A stretch of 64,000 nt of DNA from Undaria pinnatifida (lineage: Eukaryota; Sar; Phaeophyceae; Laminariales; Alariaceae). A model generated the notes under the pieces. The model was not told where the DNA came from, searched no databases, and worked only from the letters and a program-made list of their open reading frames with translations. The stretch lies in NCBI GenBank assembly GCA_012845835.1, contig JABAKD010000026.1, forward strand, positions 6,771,493 to 6,835,492, written 5' to 3'. This document shows, in pieces, positions 1 through 27,837 of the stretch. Numbering within the stretch: position 1 is the first letter of the stretch; every line of letters starts with the position of its first letter. Both the position numbers and the translations under genes were made by a program.

Positions 1-2053
1 AGGCCAGGTGGTCACGGGCCAGACTCTGGTGTCCCACGACACCTTTGCGGTCGAAAATCGTCAGGGGGAGCCGTGGGAGTCTGCCCATGTGGACCTCGTT
101 GGGCGCCAAACCCGTCGCCGCGCTGACAGAGTTGTTGTAAGCGAATTCGACGTGGGGCAGATGCAAGTCCCAGTCGTCTTGTCGCTCGTTGACGACCATA
201 GCCAGCATTTGTGCCATAGTGTGATTTACCCGCTCAACGCCCCCGTTACAGTTGGGATGGTAGGAGCTTGTAGCAAGCTTGTGTACACCTAACAGCTGTT
301 ATACAGCTTGTGAAAGCTTGGAGCAGAACTGCAGTCCGTTGTCCGAGAGTATGGTGCGCGGGCACCCCCACAAGGGGATGTATTGGTTCACCAGGATATT
401 GGCTGTACCTTCCGCGGTGAACTCAGCGGCAGTGACGGGGAACATGTCGGCCCGACGACTGAAACGATCGGTGAACAGCAGGATGTAGGTGTTGCCTCGC
501 GGTGTGGCCGGAAGGGGGCCGAAGTAGTCAACACTGACGGCGATACCTGGACCTTCCGGCAGAGGCATTGTGATGGGCCAGCGGACAGTCAGCCGTGGGG
601 TTTTTCGCGCTTGGCACTTCAAGCAGTGGCGAAGCCACCACCGGGTACACACACTCATGCCAATCCACCAATAAAAGCGCTCCAGCATGCGCAACGTGCG
701 CGTGGTGCCAAGGTGGCAGGAGGCCGTCGAGTGGCAAGCTTGCATGATCCAAGGGCGCATGAGCAGGGGAACGTAGATGCGAACTGGCTCGTTGTTTAGC
801 AAGCAAGCAGCTCGCCCCACAGAGTTCGGTTTGTCAGAGCTTGTTTGCGGGAGTGTCGGTTTACGGACGAGCAGGACAAAGTCGTCGTCGGTTGTATGTA
901 GTCGACCCTTATCCGCCAGTTCCTGGATGTCTGAGAGAGAGGGACGCTTGGGCGAGGGGTAGCATGCCAAGAAGTCCGGTGGCAAGGCCGACGGCCGGAC
1001 GATAGAGATGTAACGTATCGTGGCGTGGCACGTCGGCTCTGCGTGTTGTTCGCGCTTCCAATCGGCATGTGAATAACGCGCGACGGAATCCGCGAATCGC
1101 AACTCAGCAGCGTCGCCGAGGGCATCCGACCTTGTAAGTGTAGCCGGCGTTTCACCAGGAGGAGGCGTAAACCGTAGGAGCGGAGTTCCCATAGGCTCTG
1201 CGTGGTCGTGGTCGGACGGAAGTGGTACCGTGTGGGCCGGCGGGTCGGCAAGAGTAGGGGTGGCGGCGACTGGCGGAGCCGGCCGCGGCCGTCGGGCTCG
1301 CGGCGGAGTCGTAACTCGTCTGGGCGATGACTGGGGAACCCCGCCGGGCCCGAAGCCATAGTCGACAGCAGGGGGTGCCTTACCAGCTGCTGTTGCTGAA
1401 CGCCGGCGCGTCCGAGTGGAGATGCGGTCCGAAAAGGGCGTCATCGTCTGGGGCGCCGGAGATCCAGGCGAGGTTGGGACCGACGCGGTCGGGCCCATGG
1501 GCTCGACGGGGTTTGTCCCTTGTACCGAGCTCCGGGAAGGAGTCGGTTGGGCCACTGATGTCGTGACAGCCGGGGCTTCGGCGGAGTCCTCGTTGGTCAC
1601 GATGGGTACAGCAAAAACCGAAGCGAAATTGTAGTCGGCTGCACGCGAGCCCCCGCCTCGGCCGGGCGAGCTATCGACGGTGGTGGTGGATGCAGAAACA
1701 CGAGCGACGAATCTCCTGGAAGGAGTAGGAAGGTCGTCAAGCCTCATACGTGGCCCGTGTGTGCGAAAATCGCAAAAGTCGGCAAGAGTGAGAGGAAGCC
1801 CACCCAAGGCATTACTTTCGGTGCGGGGCATTAGCTCACCCAAGCCGACACCCGGTATCGGAGAAGAAGGAGTGTACAGCCCGCAAGCCCGTATGAGGTA
1901 TATACCACCATCCTCAACAGGGGTAAGGCTCGTCGAACCATTGCGGTCGTGTTCCGTGGCAGGCTCCGGCAAGCGAGACAGGCAGCGTTGCCGTTTGCGC
2001 TTCCTTTTCGGTATTCGAGGGTGTAATCGAATGCGGTGAGGAACTCGAGCCAT
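1..2053 (-). pseudogene. Integrase region of the gypsy polyprotein (3' part of pol)
   Basis: This reading frame picks up just after RNase H (CLSRLPEPA). About 350 residues of Pro/Ser/Thr-rich linker follow. The HHCC zinc domain comes next (His in ACHSTASCH, then CLKC, near residues 440-480), then the integrase core with Asp in VDYFG and Asp in LSDNG. A TAA at 299-301 stops the frame inside the core. The same frame reopens at once and carries the expected catalytic Glu in NGGVERVNHTM, so a single nonsense codon separates the second and third acidic residues. The frame stays open to position 1 and leaves the window. It inserts element cDNA into the genome in intact relatives. Confidence 0.88.
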
Positions 2054-2355
2054 CTCTGGACTCGGCCGTTGTGATTCCCCACTTTACCTATGTTTTCCAG
2101 AGCCTTGCGGTCTGAGAATATTCGGAACTTGGTGCCCCAAAGGTAGCCGCGGAGGCGCTTGAGAGCCCAGACGATGCTGCCAGCTTCCAAATCGAGAGGA
2201 GTCCAATGCCTTTCCGAATCGAGCGTAGCTCGACTGATGTATGCGATGGGTTTTATGGAGCCGTCCGTCTGCTCCTGTTCGAGAGCGGCTCCGAACCCGT
2301 CGATGCAGGCATCGCAGTACACGTGGAACGGGCGAGTGCCGTCGGCGACGGCGTC
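1986..2355 (-). pseudogene. RNase H domain of the gypsy polyprotein
   Basis: It follows the RT in the same frame after a TGA at 2356-2358, where related elements usually have Trp (FPDW-like context). Recognisable are HVYCDACIDGFGAAL (first catalytic Asp), the ERHWTPLDLEAGSIVWALK segment typical of Ty3 RNase H, and the FRIFSDRKALENI segment with a second Asp. The frame is lost near 1985, where a few bases seem to be missing between NGNA and CLSRLPEP, and coding resumes in the frame of the integrase entry. RNase H removes the RNA strand during reverse transcription. Confidence 0.85.
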
Positions 2356-4980
2356 TCAATCAGGGAAAACGAGGACCGGCGGGGTCGTGAGCTCCGCCAA
2401 GATTTCTCTCACCAACTTCTCCATATCAGGCGTGAAGACAAACTTTACCCCCTTCCGAAGGAGTGCGTTAATAGGACGAAGTCTCTTCGATAAGTCGGGC
2501 AAAAATTTGCGGTAATAGTTGATACCACCCATGAGTGCGCGCACCTGCTTAACGTCAGTGGGCATCGGCATATTGGTCAATGCCGACACTTTTTCCGAAT
2601 TTGGGCGTAGGCCTGCTGGAGAAATGGAGTGGCCTAGAAAGTTCGCATCGGTAGCGCCCAAACGCGCCTTCGAGGGGGAAAGCTTGAGATTGTGCTTTCG
2701 AAGGCGTTCGAAGAGAGAGCGAATCGTCCGAACATGCGTTACCGGGTCGGAGTCGAACACGATGACATCGTCGAGGTAAGCTGCCACCTGTGTCAAACCC
2801 TTGATCACCTCATTGATAACCTTGACGAACCACCCAGGCGAGGCGCTGCTGCCCTGGGGCATAACGAGCCACTCATAAAGGCCCGTGGGTGTGCAGAACG
2901 CTGTAAGGGGAACTGTGTCCTTGTGTGCCGTTATCTGGTGGAACGAGGAAACCAAGTCGAACAGGGAAAACAACCGACCTGAGCCCAAGGAGTCCAGGAG
3001 CTGGTCCACGCGCGGAATCGGCAGTTGACTGAGCTTGCTAATTTGGTTGAGCTTCTTGTAGTTCACCGTGATCCTCACACCGCCAGATTTCTTCGGGATG
3101 ACCACCAGCGGGCTCGAGTACGGTGAGGTCGAGTGCTGAATCAGCCCAGCCGCGAGGTACTGGTTAAGGGTCGCGTCCACTTCTCTGGCCAGTATAGGGT
3201 TTATGCGATGGGGCCGTGAAGTGACCGGAGCGCTGCCCTCCGGAACCGAGATTTCAAGGGGCATTAGGGAGCATGACCCAAAATCCGTCTTCGAGGTGGA
3301 GAACACGTCAGAAAAGTCGCAGAGCACATCCCCCAGTTGCTCAATGGTCGGGGGGTCCCAACCAGGGTCGTGTAAGTCGAACGCAATCTCCCGCAGGTGC
3401 GGTGGGAGTCGGGCCCAGACGCGTAGAAATGCAGAACGTTGGACCGGGTTCAAACGTTCCATAAGCGTCTGCGAGGGCGACGGTACGGCGGGAACTATCT
3501 CCTCCGCGCCGGTCGGGCTCGCGACCGCAGAGACCTGGCTGTCCGAAGTCTGGCCAGGGTGGGGACCCGCAGCCTCGATAGGGTGTTGCAAGGCACCCAG
3601 CGGGATGCGCAAAAGTGGGGCGTCGGCGACCCCGATAAGGTCGCCTAGCTCGAGGTCCGCGACACCTATGACGGGAAGCATCTGTCGTCCTGAAGCAACA
3701 AAGTGTTTCTGTCCCGAAAGAACATCCGGCTGCGGCAGTATGTCGACAAGATAGTGTCCTGTGAGCGCCGGAAAGCCGTTACTGCGCACCAAGTTGACCT
3801 CGAGCAGTTGGGGCTCGTCCGACAAAGTGACGCCTGTAGAGCCATCATAGCGAAGGTGGAAAGCACCGTTCGATGCTGCGGGGTCGACGGCATAAGCCGC
3901 TACGCCTGCTGTGGCGTGGTGGGTCAACGTCAGCTCGCCCAAAACCCGATTATCGAGAGGACGAGGGGGCAGGGTGCGGTACGAACGGGTGTTGAAGCGC
4001 ATCCAACTGTCGCGGCCCAGCAAGACAGCGTGCTGCATGACCGAAGGAGGGACCACGCATGCCCACACCGCGAGAGAGCATGTTGGTTCTTTTTTGAGGA
4101 AGAATTTAACGCTCAGACGGATGTGGGTCGCGGTCCGTAAAGGGGCGGATTCGCCAAAGCCACCCCAGGAGCGAGGGCTGCTAGGCCGCTCGCACGTCGA
4201 TGAGGCGGCGCCTACCGATAGCATACGATCCAACACGTCACGACGGATGAAGGTTTGGGGGGAGCCAGTGTCAAGCAGCGCTGTACATATGTAGGGCGCA
4301 ATAGCGTCCCCTCCGCTATGTATTGCAATATCGGTAGTGAAAGAATCGTCGTCCAGCGTCACGGTACCCCCAACGAGGCAGGGGCCATGTTCTGGCAGTG
4401 CGCGGTCTGAGGCGCCGCGAGAAGCTACCGCCAAAACCTCCGGGCTTTGATCGGCGGGTGTACCCGAAAAATAGGCCGAAGGAGGGCCTTGGGCAGCGCC
4501 GACCGCGGTCCCCAAGCGCGACTGCTGAGCGGACGAAATTTCATGGATTCCAGCATTCCCGGTGGGCCTGCGGAATCGACGAGGGGAGGCCGGGTGTGGC
4601 GATCCGTCCTCGCAGTCGCGAATTGCTTCGCGAACGGCAGAGAGTGCCTCACCGAGCAAATTTTTTCCTCTCCATTTGTGTGGATCCTTGGCGTGGGGGT
4701 CGTCCGCCCGGAGACCAATACCCCACACAGTGTCTAGAGGACTGGCCTCTGCCAGAAATTTGTTGCCAGTGCTCAAAAGGTGATTTTTCATGGCTGGGTT
4801 CTGCGTAAATTTGGCATAGTTGCCAGATAACACGGCATTTTGCTTCTCCCTGTCCCAAACGGCGGCGTCAAAATTGCGCACACCTCGACCGACGCGTTTG
4901 TGTGTGCTGGGGTCAGACGATGACATGATGAGCTCCACTGCGCGATGGTCTTTAAAAAGCCGAGCCTTTTCAGCCATCAT
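2356..4980 (-). CDS. Gypsy polyprotein: NADAR C-terminal half, aspartic protease, reverse transcriptase (874 aa, interrupted)
   Basis: Residues 1-118 are the C-terminal two thirds of a NADAR (YbiA-like) domain: MMAEKARLF, GNYAKFTQN, WGIGL, WRGKNLLGEAL. A linker follows to about residue 205. The retropepsin has its LLDTGSPQTFI active site at about 235-245. The reverse transcriptase spans about 620-860, with PSSPLVVIPKK-like fingers, FDL, MPQGSSASP and the YLDD box at about 735-738. The domain order and the Met at residue 1 are misleading as a start, because the same frame continues upstream through one TAA into the first third of NADAR. It ends at a TGA where Trp is expected, and RNase H follows. 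Ty3 RT and protease are certain; NADAR rests on motif recall. Confidence 0.9.
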   Translation of the reverse strand: MMAEKARLFKDHRAVELIMSSSDPSTHKRVGRGVRNFDAAVWDREKQNAVLSGNYAKFTQNPAMKNHLLSTGNKFLAEASPLDTVWGIGLRADDPHAKDPHKWRGKNLLGEALSAVREAIRDCEDGSPHPASPRRFRRPTGNAGIHEISSAQQSRLGTAVGAAQGPPSAYFSGTPADQSPEVLAVASRGASDRALPEHGPCLVGGTVTLDDDSFTTDIAIHSGGDAIAPYICTALLDTGSPQTFIRRDVLDRMLSVGAASSTCERPSSPRSWGGFGESAPLRTATHIRLSVKFFLKKEPTCSLAVWACVVPPSVMQHAVLLGRDSWMRFNTRSYRTLPPRPLDNRVLGELTLTHHATAGVAAYAVDPAASNGAFHLRYDGSTGVTLSDEPQLLEVNLVRSNGFPALTGHYLVDILPQPDVLSGQKHFVASGRQMLPVIGVADLELGDLIGVADAPLLRIPLGALQHPIEAAGPHPGQTSDSQVSAVASPTGAEEIVPAVPSPSQTLMERLNPVQRSAFLRVWARLPPHLREIAFDLHDPGWDPPTIEQLGDVLCDFSDVFSTSKTDFGSCSLMPLEISVPEGSAPVTSRPHRINPILAREVDATLNQYLAAGLIQHSTSPYSSPLVVIPKKSGGVRITVNYKKLNQISKLSQLPIPRVDQLLDSLGSGRLFSLFDLVSSFHQITAHKDTVPLTAFCTPTGLYEWLVMPQGSSASPGWFVKVINEVIKGLTQVAAYLDDVIVFDSDPVTHVRTIRSLFERLRKHNLKLSPSKARLGATDANFLGHSISPAGLRPNSEKVSALTNMPMPTDVKQVRALMGGINYYRKFLPDLSKRLRPINALLRKGVKFVFTPDMEKLVREILAELTTPPVLVFPD

Positions 4981-5001
4981 AAACTGCTCCGCGCAAGAAT
5001 A

Positions 5002-5448
5002 TTAGACGTCGTCGACGACAAACGACGAAGGAGACCACTGCGAGAAAAAGGACGGCGGTTGCCAGAACAACACTACTTTGTCTGTAGAGTATTCGAGGGA
5101 AGGGTCAAAATCCGTGTTGAAATTTGGGCCTGCAATGTCCCCGTCCAGGAACATCAGGCCTCGGGAGCACGACGCGAATACGAACCCGTGGTATTTCGCC
5201 TCGGGTCTTTTTTCGCTCGTTGGCGGAAAAGCGCGAGAATACGCTCTAACTGCGCCCAAAAAATGGCCAAAACCGACGGTGCCAACCCGTCGGTAGCCTC
5301 GTTGGACATTTGTGGGTCTGCAATGTCCCCTGCTGGGAACACCAGTCCTCGGCTCTTTGGGCCTGTAATGTCCCCTTGCGGGAGCACCAGGCCTCGGGAG
5401 CAAGATGCGAGTCCGAACCCGGGGTTTTTCGCCTCGGGTCCTCCTCAT
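5002..5448 (-). pseudogene. Gypsy leader ORF ending in the N-terminal third of NADAR
   Basis: The open frame runs 148 codons and stops at TAA 5002-5004. Its last 30 residues (VVLFWQPPSFFSQWSPSSF) match the start of NADAR domains, which have an FSN[FW]-type motif near the N terminus. The codons right after the stop read YSCAEQFMMAEKARLF, the next conserved NADAR block, in the same frame. One nonsense codon therefore splits the domain. Upstream residues are Arg/Pro-rich and come from a degenerate repeat of roughly 200-250 nt (PEAWCS...GTLQAQ) that is also read in a second frame from 5536. The true start is unclear and may lie nearer the LTR. Confidence 0.7.
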
Positions 5449-5512
5449 TCGCTGGCGGAAACTCGTAAGAAGCCGCCCTCATTGCATCCGAAAAAGAGTC
5501 CAACACCGACGG

Positions 5513-5568
5513 ATTGGAAACCCATTGTGATTTCACGCGCAGGTTCGTGTCCTGCCGACGACGCCACT
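5513..5568 (-). other. Primer-binding region: 3' half of tRNA-Ser(GGA) including CCA
   Basis: Read on the plus strand, this segment is the 3' half of a class II tRNA: anticodon loop TTGGAAA, 3' anticodon stem CCCAT, a variable arm with stem GTGA/TCAC, T-arm GCAGG-TTCGTGT-CCTGC, acceptor strand CGACGAC, discriminator G and CCA. A GGA anticodon, long variable arm and discriminator G73 indicate tRNA-Ser. On the element's strand it begins TGGCGTCGTCGGCAGGA directly inside the LTR, as a primer-binding site should. About 50 nt is far longer than the usual 8-18 nt. It is not a tRNA gene because the 5' half is missing. Confidence 0.8.
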
Positions 5569-5837
5569 TGTTAAATTAAAGGTCGGGGACACAGAGTGCC
5601 CCCTTCAGGTCTGCCAATTGAGCAGGTCTTCGGAGAGTACTCACTTTCGTTCCTTCGTAGAGATGTAGCTTTATTCGTTTCCACCAGAGCCTGGGATAGC
5701 TTCTGAGATCGGAGGCGCGTGCCTCCGATCTAATTCCTAACTTCCCCGAATATAAACCGCCAACCTTATCATACGAAACCCATCCAAATGATCTCAAATT
5801 CGGATACCTACAGGCCTTTCGAGGCCGTATCTTAACA
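5569..5837 (-). repeat. 5' LTR of the gypsy element (269 bp)
   Basis: It is bounded by TGTTAA at 5569 and TTAACA at 5837 (TG...CA ends on either strand) and abuts the primer-binding region. A homologous, longer LTR lies at 49792-50241 in the same orientation; both share the block with TCGGAGGC..GTGCCTCCGA, a perfect short inverted repeat. The partner LTR lies left of the window. Confidence 0.8.
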
Positions 5838-5843
5838 GGAGAG

Positions 5844-5927
5844 TGTTATGAGGCTTAGTTTGGGTAAGCTATTGGTTAACCGTTTGCAAGTGGTCACACG
5901 GACTAATGTCCCACAAATTCCTTAACA
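5844..5927 (+). repeat. Solo LTR of a TRIM-type miniature retroelement
   Basis: An 84-bp TGTTATGAGG...CTTAACA unit matches the terminal repeats of the two TRIM elements at 43244-43632 and 51092-51472. It is preceded by GGAGAG, which in the 51092 element is the end of the purine tract before the 3' LTR. Confidence 0.7.
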
Positions 5928-6249
5928 TGCATGCATTTACATATCTGGTATGCTACCCATGAAACAGTCCACTCTCATGAAGAGCCTGCCTGGGAACTAT
6001 AATATTAATCGAAATAGTGAGCAGTTTCACAGAGGACACATCTCGTATCGTATGACTTTCCTGAACTGCATGCCGACTATTAATAGATTTATTTCATCAA
6101 TAATATTAACGAGGATTTGAAACCCAGGGAGTGCAGCTCCCGAGGATCCTCTCCCTAATTGGGCAGCACACGTACAGCAGCAAATAGGCGCACGCGAGAG
6201 GAAGTAGACGGCAAACACAAATACCAAGACGTTTGAGGGCACGAATGTA
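5928..6249. other. Gene-free, AT-rich spacer
   Basis: No coding signal or known repeat was seen. A short stretch near 6110-6160 resembles a tRNA T-arm on the minus strand but does not fold further. Confidence 0.4.
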
Positions 6250-6975
6250 CATTATTTGAGTTTTAGCGGAGGTCCGCGGCAATGACCGCGGAACTCCGTG
6301 GACTTCCGTGGATGTTGCCACGGGCTACCGTGGGAACTCGCGGGTTTCCACGGCAAGTGCCACGGCTCATGGCACTTCCACGGACACTGCCACGGTTGTG
6401 GCCAAAGCACGTGCCGCGATTCTGCCCGTGGCAAACTCCGTCGTACCAACCATGGTAGCCCACTGAAGTCCGCGGCAATTGCCACGGAAGTTTCCGCGGA
6501 AACTGCGGTGGCAACTTTCACGGCCATCCGCGGTTATTGCCACGGCAACGCGACAATCACGGCGGAAGTCCGCGGAAATCCGCGGCAATTGCCACGGCAG
6601 TGTCCGCGGACGTCCAACCGAAGCAATTTCCACGGCCATCCGTGGTCGTCTGCGGCCAATGCGACGGCAATCCTATGATACGCGGCAAATACCACGGAAG
6701 TCCGCCGCTATTGCCACAGCACGTACCGCGTTTAGTTTCCACGAACGTCCAACCAAAGCAACTTCCACGGCCATCCGTGGCCGTCGGCGGCTATTGCCGC
6801 GGCAATCCTCCGATACGCGGCGATTACCACGGAAGTCCGCGGCTATTGCCACAGCACGTGCCGCGGTTCTGTCCGCGGCAAACTCCGTCGTGCCAACCAT
6901 GCCCACGGAAGTCCGCGGCAATAGCAACGGCAGTTTCCGCGGAAACTACGTACGGAAGTCCGGTAAGACGCTCCA
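6250..6975. repeat. Dense CCNNGG-palindrome minisatellite, block 1
   Basis: CCGCGG, CCACGG and CCGTGG recur every 10-12 bases with short A/T-containing spacers such as CAATTG or AAGT. Because each core is self-complementary, both strands look alike and every frame is open, which creates many spurious ORFs rich in His, Gly, Asn and Arg. No gene is called. Confidence 0.85.
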
Positions 6976-7107
6976 GTGATACCAATTATTTGTTTTCCAA
7001 CCATTTTACCTCAGTGATGTCATTAGGGGGCACGTCGATCGCTACTATAGTATTTCGTATGGGTTAGTTTCATTGTTTTGACAAAAAAAATAATAGTGTG
7101 TAAGACA

Positions 7108-7670
7108 CCCGAAGTCCGCGGAAGTCCGCGGCAATTGCCACGGCAGTTTCCGCGGACGTCCAACCGCATCAGTTTCCACAGCCATCTGCGGCCGTCCGCG
7201 GGGGTGGCCGTGAGTCTTGCCGTGGGTGTCCGCGGGGGTGGCCGTGGGTCTTGCCGTGGGTTTTTCCGTAGACCTATCCATGGATGTCCGCCGACGTTTC
7301 CGTGGACAAGTTCGCGGGTGTTTCCGTGGGCGTGTCCGTGGGTGTGTCCGTGGGCATTGCCGTGGGTGCTTCCGTGAACGTTTCCGTGGGTCACCGCGGC
7401 TTGCCGTGGTATGCCGTGGGTGCTGCCGTGTAGATTGCCGTGTAGATTGCCGTGTAGATTGTCGTGGAAATTGCCATGGCTAGTGCCATGGGCCTCCACG
7501 GTGTTCCGCTACTTGCCGCGGCATTCCGTGGAAGCCCGTGGAATGTCCTTGGAAGCCCGTGGAAGGTCCGCGGTAGCCCGTGCAGTGTCCGCGGTTGACC
7601 GTGGCACGCCGTGGACATGGCCGTAGAATGCCGTGGAGGTCCGTGGACACTGCCACGGTGCTCTGCCAAA
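7108..7670. repeat. Dense CCNNGG-palindrome minisatellite, block 2
   Basis: It begins like block 1, then shifts from 7200 to a CCGTGGGTG/TTCCGTGGG pattern with strand bias: CCGTGG dominates the plus strand. The 130 bases between the blocks (6976-7107) are AT-rich and lack the motif. Long ORFs on either strand are by-products of the repeat. Confidence 0.85.
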
Positions 7671-8742
7671 AAGACAAGATTATGGACGTCCCTCGTGTTA
7701 TGTCAATCCGTGAAGAGTTCGTAGAGGGAGGTCGATTTGAGTGGGTGTTGCGTGATATTGGTTTGGCCTATAACAATGCAGTTATAAGGAAATTTCCCAG
7801 AGACATGCCCCTCCAAAGGAAGACCGCCTCTCATTTCAGTTTTCTATGTATTTGATTCTCGTCCGTTTTTGTTCTGGGATGTTTCGTGTTCAGCCCGTTT
7901 GACATTCAATCAACAAGTTGTCTCTGGTATATTTGCGACCCATTATCTGCCTCGTAGGCTGCCCCTCTCTAGGATGAAGAACCAGTACGTACAATGGGAG
8001 CGCTAAGTCATTGCTGTAGGTAGAAAAAACGGTTTTACGTGAAAGCAACAACATCTACTACGACCACAGCAACAACGTTAACATACTTGACGTTTGCAGC
8101 ACATCGCGTGGTGCAAAATACAAGCTTTCCATATCGTGTTGGCTTCACCATGATTGTGCCTGCCTGGCGGCAAATATTACGAGGCGCGCGCAGGGGAGAT
8201 ATTCAACAAAATCAATGTCGCATTGCCCTCAATGCAATCTTGTCGAGCACGCACGGACAAACACCGCGCGTGTAGTACACCGGCACGAAAACGTGCTGTC
8301 AGAGAAATAGTTGTAAAATGTTGAAGTGCTGCCGTCTCTTCATTTCATGAACAGCCTAGATTGATCATCACCGTAGACGCCGCGAGCCACGTCAGACCCC
8401 TCGATTTAACAAACACCCATCCATACCAATACAGCAGTTACCGCATACCCGACACAGTGCTGAGCGTCGGAAACAGCCCAAAAATAAAATCACGACATAA
8501 AACAAAAACTTGCAAATATATGAGATTCGACGAAATCCTTGATCTCACTACTAAAATGTTTTCAACTTTCATGAAAAACACAACCTTCATTGACCATGCC
8601 ACCCCGCCCCCAGCATCCCCAATCAAAACCCCAACCACCCATGAGAGCATATTAACGTAGACTGCAAATGTTGCACAACAAATGCTACACCCGAATTTAG
8701 TCTTATGTTCACCACACCCAGCGTTGGGCGGTACGGTAGCTA
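7671..8742. other. Intergenic DNA and 3' flank of the IleRS gene
   Basis: No gene is recognised. A copy of the dispersed MSFD-type start module has its ATG at 8520 (MRFDEILDLT). The end of the IleRS transcript must lie left of 8743; no clear polyadenylation signal was identified. Confidence 0.4.
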
Positions 8743-26385
<17,643 letters not shown>

Positions 26386-27837
26386 AGTGGGAGAAAGTGA
26401 GTTTGGTCGCTGGGGACAAACGGGGAGTAATCCCTACCAGCGAATAATTTTATGTTATCACAAAAACTCCTGGTAGGACGAGAATTTGAGAGATCGCCGT
26501 TCTGTTTCGGGCGCACACATCTATCTAGGAGATGCCAGCTATGATGAAAGCACGGAGGACCATCGCCATGCCCGACGATGAGGGAGACGATGGGGTGGCG
26601 GTTCCCACGTGGATTATGGGCATTCCATACACAGGTGGGGGGGCAGTGGGGAGGGAAAACCAGGCGGACCGCAGTATATATTTTTTCCGCTTTGAATCAA
26701 ATTTAGAAATTTAGCCTTCAACCCCTCTTCTTACGCTGTGTACGCACAGCGGCAGCGTACGTACCAGTTCGTACAGAGAGAGAAATATCTAGTTGCTGTA
26801 GGTGGCTGCTATGAGCCGCACTAGTTGTACTGCAGTACTTCGCTGTGATCCTACTTCTTTCTTCGTCCTTGATGTATCATAGGTCATGGGAAGGATCGCA
26901 TTGAGAAGGCAGTGTCCGTCATAGCGAAGAACCGTGCGCCTTTTTTGCTAAGTTTCCCGCTTGGATAATACCTGCTATACCCAGCGCAGTATAATTATAC
27001 CCCGAGATAATCGCTCGAACGCTCTCACGTCTCGAGAGCTGGAAGGCAGCAGGCTGCAGGCGGTGCCTTGTTGTCTGTTGCGCTGCCGTAGGAGGGACCC
27101 ATCTTATCATTTGGTATTCGTTGTGGTAAAGTAGTAGCATGGCACGGCGCGGTTTGGTTATGTTTCCTCTCAGAAAAATTGGACCAGAGGAACGGTACAA
27201 AAAACAGCAGAAAGTATATCGTAGTCTCGTCGTATGTATCATGCCTCATGTCCCTCGTTGCCCTGCAAGATGTCGAACGTACCTTGGGTTGCGCTGGTTA
27301 CCGTGCATCAATATGCAGAGACGATTCCACGTCTACGGCAACAGTCTAGAGGAATACTATGGAGTACAGGAGGATAACCCTCGAAGAAGACCGCCCTTAC
27401 TATACTGCTATTGTGCGTACGAAATACTGCTGTTCTTGTAGAGGGAGCCAGGGCGCGAACTTCAACAAAACTTTGAATCCTTTGGAATTTGGAAATCAAT
27501 ATGTTTTCTGCGTACGCTGGGATTGCCGGTAGGGCCAGCTCGCGCTGTCGCTACCACCTACCACGGGAACTGAAGGATACGCCCGCTAGCGCCGGATTGC
27601 GAATACATTTGAGTGAAATTGACAAACGGCGTGTATGGAAATACGTAGGAAGTGTAGTGAGCTTAAGCCCCATCTGCGGGAGGATAAAACAGACAAAACA
27701 TTAAATGCGAGTACTGTACATTGACGGGCTGGGTTGCCCTTCGGCGACATGCTCACCCCGCGGCTGTGATGTTGTATGATATGATACCAGATATGAAGTA
27801 TGCACATACCAGCTACGCGATTACCAGGTATCTGCGG
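26386..27837. other. Intergenic, upstream flank of IleRS
   Basis: It holds the presumed IleRS promoter and 5' UTR, but no TATA or initiator could be assigned. ORFs here are short and do not resemble known proteins. Confidence 0.4.

Larger units (their letters stand above)
1..5837 (-). mobile_element. Ty3/gypsy LTR retrotransposon with NADAR domain, decayed, cut by window edge
   Basis: Reading on the minus strand from 5837 leftward: a 269-bp LTR, a tRNA-derived primer-binding region, a leader with internal repeats, then NADAR, aspartic protease, reverse transcriptase, RNase H and integrase. Integrase after RNase H defines the Ty3/gypsy order. The 3' LTR lies beyond position 1. No capsid-like Gag or CCHC knuckle is visible, and only about 0.5 kb lies between the LTR and NADAR. 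The reading frame has in-frame stops at 5002-5004 (TAA), 2356-2358 (TGA) and 299-301 (TAA) and a frameshift near 1985, so this copy is probably dead. A related leader fragment lies at 44270-44640 and a related solo LTR at 49792-50241. Confidence 0.93.

Noticed and set aside
5513..5566. tRNA-Ser gene
   Set aside because: Only the 3' half exists and it abuts an LTR in primer-binding orientation.
7023..7499. 158-codon His/Gly/Asn-rich ORF
   Set aside because: Produced by the CCNNGG repeat, which is open in most frames on both strands.
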